From positions 1 through 18,370 of the forward strand of contig JAEWQS010000124.1 of the NCBI GenBank assembly GCA_023399095.1: a DNA stretch of 18,370 bases. Reading direction: 5' to 3'. The position numbers were made by a program, and so were the translations under genes. Positions 1 to 9,275 of the stretch are shown in pieces (position 1 is the stretch's first letter; every line of letters begins with the position of its first letter). Source of the DNA: Bacillota bacterium (GTDB lineage: Bacteria > Bacillota > Clostridia > Christensenellales > SZUA-584). The notes below the pieces were generated by a model. It saw only the letters and a program-made list of their open reading frames with translations. It was not told the origin of the DNA and searched no databases.

Positions 1-44
1 TTTGAGAACTTCCGGCGCCGAATTTTACTAACTCTGAATGCTAA

Positions 45-80
45 CAGGATTCCGATCACTTGAATGTGATCGGAACCCTG
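45..80. repeat. Long hairpin downstream of tuf
   Basis: A 15-bp inverted repeat with one mismatch (A49/C76): bases 45-59 pair with 66-80 around a 6-nt loop (TTGAAT). The inner 10 bp, around TCCGATCAC/GTGATCGGA, are perfect. It lies beyond the tuf terminator. No clean T-run follows on either strand; on the plus side only TAATAATTACTTTT follows. It could be a weak terminator for something entering from the left, a second barrier behind tuf, or a dispersed hairpin repeat. Bases 1-44 and 81-124 show no gene. Confidence 0.6.
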
Positions 81-124
81 TAATAATTACTTTTGTCTAC
101 GTCACCCCAACCATTGACATAGAG

Positions 125-163
125 CCAAAAAACCGGCGTTGCTTTTCAGCAATACCGGTTTTG
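125..163 (-). terminator. Intrinsic terminator of the str operon (after tuf)
   Basis: Read on the minus strand, the stem AAAACCGG (162-155) pairs with CCGGTTTT (136-129). A nested inner stem TTGCT/AGCAA (152-148 with 143-139) surrounds a GAAA loop. The 3' arm runs into six Ts (132-127). It starts 17 nt after the tuf stop codon. The flanking A/T tracts make it nearly symmetrical, so it could also work on the plus strand. Confidence 0.92.
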
Positions 164-179
164 ATTTGTGTAAGGTAAA

Positions 180-1391
180 TTATTCGATAACGCTTGTCAC
201 AACTCCGGATCCAACTGTTCTGCCGCCTTCGCGGATAGCAAAACGTAGACCTTCTTCGATAGCGATCGGAGTGATGAGCTTGATCTCCATCGTGATGTTA
301 TCGCCAGGCATAACCATCTCGGTACCTTCCGGAAGCGTGATGCTGCCTGTCACGTCTGTTGTTCTGAAGTAGAACTGCGGTCTGTAACCGTTGAAGAACG
401 GTGTATGACGGCCGCCCTCTTCCTTCTTCAGCACGTAAACCTGACCATTGTAATGGGTATGCGGCTTGATGGAACCCTTCTTCGCAAGAACCTGACCGCG
501 CTCGATTTCGTTTCTCTGCACGCCGCGAAGCAGCAGACCCACGTTATCACCAGCCATGGCCTGATCAAGAAGCTTTCTGAACATTTCAACGCCTGTAACA
601 ACAACGTCTCTTGTCTTCTCGGTCATACCGACGATCTCAACGGATTCCTGAACCTTGACAGTTCCTCTCTCAACTCTGCCTGTGGCAACCGTGCCACGGC
701 CAGTGATGGAGAATACGTCTTCAACAGGCATCAGGAACGGCTTGTCAACAGCTCTTTCCGGAGTCGGAATGTAGTCGTCGACCGCATCCATGAGATCGAA
801 GATGAACTTGCATTCGGGAGCTGTCGCCGCATCCTTGCCTTCGATTAGAGCATTCATCGCCTGAAGCGCGCTGCCCTTGACAACCGGAAGATCGTCACCT
901 GGGAATTCGTAAGATGAAAGCAGGTCTCTGACTTCCATTTCGACGAGCTCAAGCAGCTCTTCGTCGTCAACCTGGTCTACCTTGTTAAGGCAAACAACGA
1001 TATAAGGCACGTTAACCTGACGAGCAAGAAGGATGTGCTCACGCGTCTGAGGCATCGGGCCGTCAGCAGCCGACACAACAAGGATCGCGCCGTCCATCTG
1101 AGCCGCACCAGTGATCATGTTCTTGACATAGTCAGCATGGCCCGGGCAGTCCACGTGCGCGTAGTGACGGTTGTCCGTCTCATACTCAACGTGAGCTGTG
1201 TTGATCGTAATGCCTCTCTCTTTTTCTTCAGGCGCTTTGTCAATTTCGTCATACTTCATGACGGCCGCTTTGCCTGACTGTGCGAGAGTCATTGTGATTG
1301 CAGCTGTCAGCGTTGTTTTACCGTGGTCAACGTGACCGATTGTTCCGATGTTAACATGGGGTTTGTTTCTTTCGAACTTCGATTTTGCCAT
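180..1391 (-). CDS. tuf: Translation elongation factor EF-Tu
   Basis: Cytoplasmic GTPase that carries aminoacyl-tRNA to the ribosomal A site. The 403 residues are normal for the family (about 394-400). Visible GTPase motifs are the P-loop GHVDHGKT (19-26), the switch I segment RGITI (59-63), DCPGH (81-85), NKVD (136-139) and SAL (174-176), followed by the two beta-barrel domains ending in GRTVGSGVVTSV. The ATG start has the ribosome site AGGAGGAGA 6 nt upstream and gives the family-typical MAKSKFERNKPHVN N-terminus. It is the last gene of the str operon: 105 nt separate it from the fusA stop, and an intrinsic terminator follows. No convincing promoter was seen in that gap, so co-transcription with fusA is the simplest reading. 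Confidence 0.99.
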   Translation of the reverse strand: MAKSKFERNKPHVNIGTIGHVDHGKTTLTAAITMTLAQSGKAAVMKYDEIDKAPEEKERGITINTAHVEYETDNRHYAHVDCPGHADYVKNMITGAAQMDGAILVVSAADGPMPQTREHILLARQVNVPYIVVCLNKVDQVDDEELLELVEMEVRDLLSSYEFPGDDLPVVKGSALQAMNALIEGKDAATAPECKFIFDLMDAVDDYIPTPERAVDKPFLMPVEDVFSITGRGTVATGRVERGTVKVQESVEIVGMTEKTRDVVVTGVEMFRKLLDQAMAGDNVGLLLRGVQRNEIERGQVLAKKGSIKPHTHYNGQVYVLKKEEGGRHTPFFNGYRPQFYFRTTDVTGSITLPEGTEMVMPGDNITMEIKLITPIAIEEGLRFAIREGGRTVGSGVVTSVIE

Positions 1392-1496
1392 TGATTTCTC
1401 CTCCTAATCATTCTTCGTTTCAATCATATTTGGTTTATAAACGGATCTTATCATTTGCATAAACGCTGCTGCCTGTCCGTTTCATATCTTGGTTAA

Positions 1497-3557
<2,061 letters not shown>

Positions 3558-3564
3558 AGTCATT

Positions 3565-3570
3565 CTCCTT
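3565..3570 (-). promoter_or_regulatory. Ribosome binding site that decides the fusA start
   Basis: AAGGAG read on the minus strand. It is 1 nt from the upstream ATG (3563) but 7 nt from the GTG at 3557, which favours the GTG. Confidence 0.75.
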
Positions 3571-3580
3571 TGGTTTCATG

Positions 3581-4051
3581 CTACCACCTGTAATGCGCAA
3601 ACGCTCTGTTGGCCTCGGCCATCTTGTGCGTATCTTCGCGCTTCTTCACGCTGCCGCCGGCGCCGTTGTAGGCATCCATAAGTTCACCGGCCAGCCTTTG
3701 TTTCATGGTGCGTTCGTTTCTCTTTTTTGTATTGATCACAAGCCAGCGAATACCAAGCGTCTGACGTCTGTCAGGCCGCACTTCGATAGGTACTTGGTAT
3801 GTGGCACCGCCGACTCTTCTTGCCTTAACCTCAAGAACAGGCATGATGTTCTCCATCGCCTTCTCGAATACTTCAAGAGGTTCAAGGCCCAATTTTTCTT
3901 TCATAATATCAAACGCTTCATAGCAGATCTTCTGCGCTGTTCCTTTTTTTCCATCCAGCATCACCTGATTGATAAGCTTGGTGAGCATGGTGGATCTGTA
4001 TATCGGATCAGGCAGTACATCATGCTTAGGAGCGCTTCCGCGTCTTGGCAT
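3581..4051 (-). CDS. rpsG: 30S ribosomal protein S7
   Basis: Primary 16S rRNA-binding protein that nucleates assembly of the 30S head and contacts the E-site tRNA. At 156 aa it has the standard bacterial length. The N-terminus MPRRGSAPKHDVLPDPIY and the central KARRVGGATYQVPIEVRP block (76-93) are family signatures, and the C-terminus (HKMAEANRAFAHYRW) is complete. AGGAGG lies 7 nt before the ATG. It follows rpsL by 17 nt and precedes fusA, the conserved str order. In E. coli S7 is the translational repressor of this operon; whether that holds here cannot be read from the sequence. Confidence 0.99.
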   Translation of the reverse strand: MPRRGSAPKHDVLPDPIYRSTMLTKLINQVMLDGKKGTAQKICYEAFDIMKEKLGLEPLEVFEKAMENIMPVLEVKARRVGGATYQVPIEVRPDRRQTLGIRWLVINTKKRNERTMKQRLAGELMDAYNGAGGSVKKREDTHKMAEANRAFAHYRW

Positions 4052-4069
4052 GTTGAATCCTCCTAAATA

Positions 4070-4444
4070 TTACTTCTTCGGCCGTTTAGCTCCGTATTTG
4101 CTTCTGGCCTGCTTTCTGTTGGCCACTCCCGCGCTGTCGAGAGCGCCTCTCACTATATGATATCTCACGCCCGGCAGGTCTTTGACTCTGCCTCCTCTAA
4201 TAAGCACCACAGAGTGCTCCTGAAGATTGTGGCCGATGCCAGGAATGTACGCCGTACCTTCCATGCCATTGACCAGGCGAACTCTTGCAATCTTTCTTAA
4301 CGCAGAATTCGGCTTTTTGGGCGTCATGGTCCTCACCGTCAGGCAAACGCCTCTTTTCTGAGGGCACTGCTTGAGTATCGGAGAATCGCTTTTTGACTCT
4401 GCCGTCTTTCTGCCTTGTTTCACCAGCTGATTAATTGTTGGCAT
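4070..4444 (-). CDS. rpsL: 30S ribosomal protein S12
   Basis: Decoding-centre protein of the 30S subunit. At 124 aa it is complete, from MPTINQLVKQGRK to a lysine-rich end. The loop TPKKPNSALRK (41-51) carries the lysines whose substitution gives streptomycin resistance, and they are the wild-type residues. VKDLPGVRYH (87-96) contains the conserved Asp (D89) that is methylthiolated in some bacteria. The ribosome site AAAGGAGGTG is strong but its GGAGG lies about 14 nt from the ATG, longer than usual; no alternative start fits the conserved N-terminus. It follows the L7Ae-like gene by 77 nt and precedes rpsG. Confidence 0.99.
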   Translation of the reverse strand: MPTINQLVKQGRKTAESKSDSPILKQCPQKRGVCLTVRTMTPKKPNSALRKIARVRLVNGMEGTAYIPGIGHNLQEHSVVLIRGGRVKDLPGVRYHIVRGALDSAGVANRKQARSKYGAKRPKK

Positions 4445-4521
4445 ATTTTAAACTTTCACCTCCTTTATGTAATGACTGTCTATAAATAACCCCTCGCAAC
4501 CCATTTAAGGGGATAAATCTC

Positions 4522-4779
4522 CTACTTGCCCACTTTTAAAACGCCTGCGCACGCACTGCCGACCTCAATTTCACATGCCGTGCCAATTTGATGCATGGTC
4601 AGAGTCATGTCGCAGGGGACGCTATGCTTATCGCATTCCGCTTTAACCTTCGTTATGATATCCTCATCCGCATCCTTGGCGATATATACCTTGTCGAGCA
4701 TAGACATGCGTGCATAACGCATCACCTGCTTTAAGCCCGCTACCCTTTCTTGTTCGGATAGCTCATGCACCATACTCAA
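4522..4779 (-). CDS. rplGB: L7Ae/YbxF-like kink-turn-binding ribosomal protein
   Basis: Small RNA-binding protein of the L7Ae/L30e fold, homologous to B. subtilis YbxF (RplGB), which binds kink-turn RNA and sits in the same place in front of rpsL. Visible family features are GLKQ (15-18), VYIAKDADE (31-39) and ACEIEVGSA (68-76). Starting at TTG (4779) gives 85 aa with GGAGG 9 nt upstream. An ATG two codons later (4773) gives 83 aa but would be 15 nt from GGAGG, so TTG is slightly preferred. It is the first gene of the str transcript, directly behind a SigA-type promoter. Confidence 0.93.
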   Translation of the reverse strand: MSMVHELSEQERVAGLKQVMRYARMSMLDKVYIAKDADEDIITKVKAECDKHSVPCDMTLTMHQIGTACEIEVGSACAGVLKVGK

Positions 4780-4829
4780 AAGCCATAACCTCCATCACGG
4801 ACAAAACCCCAAAAAACGCAAGCAGAGCC

Positions 4830-4858
4830 ATTTTAACATCAGGCAAAATACTTGTCAA
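4830..4858 (-). promoter_or_regulatory. SigA-type promoter of the str operon
   Basis: On the minus strand a perfect -35 TTGACA (4858-4853), a 17-nt spacer and -10 TAAAAT (4835-4830, five of six consensus bases). Transcription should start near 4823, giving a leader of about 43 nt before the L7Ae-like gene. It lies just after the stop codon of the unknown 240-aa gene, so the str genes do not depend only on readthrough from rpoBC. Confidence 0.85.
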
Positions 4859-4880
4859 TCCTCAGTCTGTAAGGACTTTT

Positions 4881-5603
4881 TTAAATATCTTCCTGCTTTT
4901 CCTTAGTTTTTATACCCACATCGCAAAGCCTTCTTATCATTGGCTTCTTGGAAAATAGAAAGCGAGTCACAGATCCTTCATCCTGAACAGTAAACCAACC
5001 GTTCTCTCTCATCTTTGCGCAGACTGGGATATCAAACACATTGAACCTTGTCCTGGCGCTCTTTTTGTTTACATAAACCGCTGATGCGATCTTGCCTGCC
5101 ACGTAACCAATCAGTATACCCAGCAATATGACGCCATAGGGAAGCGCTGGATTGGCATTGATCGCCGGTAAAAGACACAGGCCGACGGCGATGCCGCCAA
5201 AAACAAGTATCATCAGCCATTTGAGAGACTCAGCGACTCGGAAATTATTCCGGCATGGCTTGCATATCGATATCGATACAGGAAGCAGTGATCCAATTCT
5301 TTGGCGCACCTTTTTCCCGATACCGAAAAACATGCCGCGCTTGTGTTCAGGTTCCTTGTGCGCAAGGTCAATGGTCGCATAGCTTGCGCGTCTGCCCGGC
5401 TCGTTCACGCAAAAACAGCATTCTTCAGACTGCAGCGTGTCAAAGCCATCCGGCAGCAATGAAAGCGTGACCTCAAAATCGGAAAGCGCCTTCTGCACAT
5501 CTGAGTCGTCATTTATTCCGTTAATATAGCAGTCTTTGCAATCCTTATCGAGCCATTTGCATATCGTGCTGTCTGTGACCACACACTTTTCATTCTTCGG
5601 CAT
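4881..5603 (-). CDS. Unknown Cys-rich protein with two TM helices
   Basis: I do not recognise a family with confidence. The 240-aa product has an N-terminal Cys cluster (C7, C15, C22xxC25, the latter in DCKDCYINGI), a CCFC group (62-65) and a CKPC group (114-117) that could form a zinc ribbon. Two hydrophobic segments at about 127-147 and 152-177 are separated by a short PAINANP linker. A basic C-terminal domain of about 60 residues follows. No signal peptide is seen, so both ends probably face the cytoplasm. It starts 20 nt after the rpoC stop codon with only a weak G-rich site (GGGGGT, 4 nt before ATG) and no promoter or terminator between, so it is probably transcribed from the rpoBC promoter. 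Zinc binding and any link with transcription are inference. Confidence 0.82.
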   Translation of the reverse strand: MPKNEKCVVTDSTICKWLDKDCKDCYINGINDDSDVQKALSDFEVTLSLLPDGFDTLQSEECCFCVNEPGRRASYATIDLAHKEPEHKRGMFFGIGKKVRQRIGSLLPVSISICKPCRNNFRVAESLKWLMILVFGGIAVGLCLLPAINANPALPYGVILLGILIGYVAGKIASAVYVNKKSARTRFNVFDIPVCAKMRENGWFTVQDEGSVTRFLFSKKPMIRRLCDVGIKTKEKQEDI

Positions 5604-5623
5604 TTTTACCCCCGCTTTAGCGA

Positions 5624-8600
5624 CTATAACAGTTCAGCGTTCAAATCCGCAGGATCATCATATCCGTCCAGCAAAGCGCTTGTATACTGCGTATCATGTC
5701 TGGTAAGCTCAGGCGCTATATCTTCATTGAGTATGTTTTTTATCACATCAATGTTTTTATACCGCTTCATACCCGTACCGGCCGGTATCAGCTTGCCGAT
5801 GATCACGTTTTCCTTGAGACCCAGCAACGGATCGGATTTACCCTTTATCGCCGCTTCTGTCAGCACTCTTGTTGTCTCCTGGAACGACGCCGCAGACAGG
5901 AATGAATCCGTGGCCAACGAGGCCTTCGTAATACCCAGCAGCACGCGTTTGGCTGTAGCAGGTTTTTTACCTTCGCGGATCATACGCTCGTTCTCCGAGT
6001 CAAAGTGATGAATATCCACCAGGGCTCCGGGTAACAGATCGGCTTCTCCCGCGTCTTCTATCTTGCACTTCTTGAGCATCTGACGGATGATCACTTCAAT
6101 ATGCTTGTCGGATATTTCCACGCCCTGCAGGCGGTAAACCATCTGAACCTCTTTAAGCATATAGTTCTGAACGCCCTTACCGCCTTTAATCTTCAATATA
6201 TCGTTCGGGTTGATGGAGCCTTCGGTCAGCTCGTCGCCCGCTTCGATCACATCACCGTCTTTTACCTTAATGCGCGAACCAAACGGTATTGAATAAACCT
6301 CAGCTATACCGTCTTCGCTTGTGACCGTGACCTCCTGCTTTTTGCGGTTGTCACCCACAGAGACGATACCGGCAATCTCACTGATGACCGCAAGACCCTT
6401 GGGCTTTCTCGCTTCAAAAAGCTCTTCAACACGCGGCAGACCGTGAGTAATATCTTCGCCCGCGACGCCGCCTGTATGGAACGTACGCATTGTGAGCTGT
6501 GTACCGGGCTCACCGATGGACTGCGCAGCGATGATACCCACCGCTTCGCCGATGCTCACCGGCTTGCCGGACGACATATCTGAACCGTAACACTTGGAGC
6601 ATACCCCATGCTGCGTTTTGCATGTCAGCACCGAACGGATGTTGGCCCCCTTGATACCCGCAGTCTCGATGCGGCGAGTATGCTCATAAGTGATCATTTC
6701 GTTTGTGCGGACGATAATTTCGCCCGTTTTGGGATCCACAATATCCGATGCCGCGTAGCGGCCGCCAATTCTGTCAATAAATGGCTCGATGATCTCCTTG
6801 CCTTCGACGATATCCTCGACCCATACACCTCTAACGGGATCGCTTTCCTTTAAGCAGTCATGCTCTCTGACAATCACGTCCTGGCTGACGTCCACGAGGC
6901 GGCGTGTCAAGTAACCCGAGTCAGCCGTACGTAACGCAGTATCTGCAAGACCTTTTCTGGCACCATGCGTCGAAATAAAGAACTCGAGAACGGTAAGGCC
7001 TTCACGGAAATTCGCACGTATCGGAATCTCAATGATCGCACCGGACGGGTCTGCCATGAGACCGCGCATGCCAGCCAGCTGGCGGATCTGGTTCGTGGAA
7101 CCTCTCGCGCCCGAATTGGCCATCATGTATACCGGATTGAATTCGCTTAAGCCCTCCATCAGCGCATCTGTCACAAGATTTGTGGTATCTGCCCACACCT
7201 TGATGACGTTTTCTTTTCTTTCCTTATTTGTGAGGAAGCCTCTTTTAAACTTCTTTTCAATCTCGACAACCTTTTCCTCAGCTTTTTGGATATATTGCGC
7301 CTTCGCTTCGGGAATCACGATATCGCTTACACTGATCGTGATCGCGCCCACCGTGGAATAGTGGAACCCAAGGCGCTTGATTTCATCGAGCATCGCTGCC
7401 GTTTTGGTCTCACCGTGCTTTCTGTAGCAGAAATCCACGATTTTCCCAAGCTGTTTCTTACCCACAAGGAAGTCAACCTCAAGTAAAAAGTCGCTGTCTT
7501 CCTGTGTTCTGTCCACGAACCCCAAGTCCTGAGGCATTGCTTCATTGAATATGATACGACCCGGCGTTGTTTTCAGTATCTTACTGCGTTTCTCGCCGTT
7601 GATTGTTTTGGTGAATCGTACGTTGACCATCGCTTGAAGATCAACATGCCCCGTCTGATAAGCAAGCACGGTTTCATCGGGTGTCGAGAAAAATTCTCCC
7701 TCACCCTTGGCGCCTTCGCGGTGAATGGTCAGATAATAACTGCCGATAACCATGTCCTGCGTGGGGCTGACCACCGGCCTTCCGTCTTGCGGCTTTAAAA
7801 TATTGTTCGCAGCCAGCATGAGGAAACGGCATTCGGCCTGCGCCTCCACAGAAAGCGGCACGTGCACAGCCATCTGGTCGCCGTCAAAGTCCGCGTTGTA
7901 CGCGGTACAAACAAGCGGATGAAGCTTTAATGCCTTGCCTTCCACCAGAACGGGTTCAAACGCCTGAATGCCAAGACGATGCAGCGTAGGCGCACGGTTA
8001 AGCATCACGGGATGATCCTTGATCACTGTTTCCAGCGCACCCCAAACCTCGCTGCGCACACGTTCTACCATGCGCTTGGCACTTTTGATATTATGTGCAA
8101 GGCCGTCTTCCACAAGTTTTTTCATGACGAAGGGCTTAAAAAGCTCCAACGCCATTTCTTTTGGAAGACCGCACTGATACATCTTAAGATCCGGGCCAAC
8201 AACGATAACACTGCGGCCGCTGTAGTCAACGCGCTTGCCGAGCAGGTTCTGACGGAACCGGCCCTGCTTGCCGCGAAGCATGTCTGAAAGTGACTTTAAT
8301 GGTCTGTTGCCAGGGCCCGTTACAGGACGTCCGCGGCGGCCATTGTCTATCAGCGCATCCACAGCTTCCTGAAGCATACGTTTTTCGTTGCGCACGATGA
8401 TATCCGGCGCACGCAGTGCAAGCAGCCGGTTCAAACGGTTGTTGCGGTTAATCACGCGGCGATAAAGATCGTTTAAATCGCTCGTTGCGAAACGGCCGCC
8501 GTCCAGCTGAACCATCGGACGCAGCTCCGGCGGAATGATCGGAACGCAGTCCAATATGATCCACTCGGGCTTGTTGCCTGATTGGCGGAACGCTTCCACG

Positions 8601-9238
8601 ACCTCAAGCCGTTTGACGGCACGAACACGCTTTTGTCCGGTGCAGGTCTCCAGCTCCTTTTTGAGCTCGCGCGATGACTTCTCAAGATCGATCTTTTTAA
8701 GCAGATCCTTGACGCCTTCGGCACCCATCTTGGCTGCAAACGAGTCTTCACCATATTTCTCCTGAGCTTCGCGCAGCTCCTTGTCGTTTAGCAGCTGCTT
8801 ATACTCAAGCGGTGTGTTGCCGGGGTCTGTCACAACAAACGATGCAAAATACAGCACCTTTTCTAGGTCACGCGGGGACATGTCAAGAAGCAGTCCCATA
8901 CGCGACGGTATGCCCTTGAAATACCAGATGTGGGATACCGGTGCGGCCAGTTCAATGTGACCCATACGCTCACGGCGCACCTTGGCGCGTGTGACCTCAA
9001 CACCGCACTTATCACAGATAATGCCCTTGTAACGCACACGCTTATAGCGTCCGCAATGGCACTCCCAGTCCTTCGTGGGCCCGAAAATACGCTCACAAAA
9101 AAGGCCATCCTTTTCGGGCTTAAGTGTTCGGTAATTGATCGTTTCGGGCTTTTTAACCTCACCTCTAGACCACTCTCTTATCTTCTCTGGGGACGCCAAA
9201 CCAATCTGAATGGAATCAAAATTGCCAAGTTCGAACAA
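5624..9238 (-). CDS. rpoC: DNA-directed RNA polymerase subunit beta'
   Basis: Catalytic subunit of RNA polymerase. The 1204 aa match Bacillota length (about 1200). Zinc site 1 is C60, C62, C75, C78; the Mg-binding catalytic loop NADFDGD is at 448-454. The bridge-helix/trigger-loop region runs through NSGARGSTNQIRQLAGMRG (708-726) and STHGARKGLADTALRTADSG (756-775). Zinc site 2 is C795, C873, C880, C883. The start is a TTG at 9238, 6 nt after the purine-rich GAGAGGAGAGG site; the resulting MFELGNFDSIQIGLASPEKI is the usual clostridial N-terminus. It follows rpoB by 37 nt, indicating co-transcription. It is intact, with no insertion domain of the proteobacterial type. Confidence 0.99.
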   Translation of the reverse strand: MFELGNFDSIQIGLASPEKIREWSRGEVKKPETINYRTLKPEKDGLFCERIFGPTKDWECHCGRYKRVRYKGIICDKCGVEVTRAKVRRERMGHIELAAPVSHIWYFKGIPSRMGLLLDMSPRDLEKVLYFASFVVTDPGNTPLEYKQLLNDKELREAQEKYGEDSFAAKMGAEGVKDLLKKIDLEKSSRELKKELETCTGQKRVRAVKRLEVVEAFRQSGNKPEWIILDCVPIIPPELRPMVQLDGGRFATSDLNDLYRRVINRNNRLNRLLALRAPDIIVRNEKRMLQEAVDALIDNGRRGRPVTGPGNRPLKSLSDMLRGKQGRFRQNLLGKRVDYSGRSVIVVGPDLKMYQCGLPKEMALELFKPFVMKKLVEDGLAHNIKSAKRMVERVRSEVWGALETVIKDHPVMLNRAPTLHRLGIQAFEPVLVEGKALKLHPLVCTAYNADFDGDQMAVHVPLSVEAQAECRFLMLAANNILKPQDGRPVVSPTQDMVIGSYYLTIHREGAKGEGEFFSTPDETVLAYQTGHVDLQAMVNVRFTKTINGEKRSKILKTTPGRIIFNEAMPQDLGFVDRTQEDSDFLLEVDFLVGKKQLGKIVDFCYRKHGETKTAAMLDEIKRLGFHYSTVGAITISVSDIVIPEAKAQYIQKAEEKVVEIEKKFKRGFLTNKERKENVIKVWADTTNLVTDALMEGLSEFNPVYMMANSGARGSTNQIRQLAGMRGLMADPSGAIIEIPIRANFREGLTVLEFFISTHGARKGLADTALRTADSGYLTRRLVDVSQDVIVREHDCLKESDPVRGVWVEDIVEGKEIIEPFIDRIGGRYAASDIVDPKTGEIIVRTNEMITYEHTRRIETAGIKGANIRSVLTCKTQHGVCSKCYGSDMSSGKPVSIGEAVGIIAAQSIGEPGTQLTMRTFHTGGVAGEDITHGLPRVEELFEARKPKGLAVISEIAGIVSVGDNRKKQEVTVTSEDGIAEVYSIPFGSRIKVKDGDVIEAGDELTEGSINPNDILKIKGGKGVQNYMLKEVQMVYRLQGVEISDKHIEVIIRQMLKKCKIEDAGEADLLPGALVDIHHFDSENERMIREGKKPATAKRVLLGITKASLATDSFLSAASFQETTRVLTEAAIKGKSDPLLGLKENVIIGKLIPAGTGMKRYKNIDVIKNILNEDIAPELTRHDTQYTSALLDGYDDPADLNAELL

Positions 9239-9275
9239 ATAATTCCTCTCCTCTCATATATGCCAAAAAAACTTA

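Noticed and set aside
1433..1442. Perfect palindrome GTTTATAAAC between fusA and tuf as an operator or tuf promoter element
   Set aside because: Single AT-rich 10-bp palindrome; no -35/-10 pair with proper spacing was found in the 105-nt gap.
4467..4521. CCCCT/AGGGG stem between the L7Ae-like gene and rpsL
   Set aside because: Only 5 bp with a 13-nt loop and no T-run; not a terminator and no sign of an attenuator.
4780..4823. GTGATGG in the L7Ae-like leader, resembling a box C / kink-turn that the encoded protein could bind for self-regulation
   Set aside because: No matching CTGA strand or flanking stems in the transcript from the predicted promoter; a 7-base resemblance is too weak.
4859..4900. 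Search for a terminator between the 240-aa gene and the str promoter
   Set aside because: Only a 4-bp AGTC/GACT repeat without a T-run; readthrough from rpoBC into the str operon remains possible.
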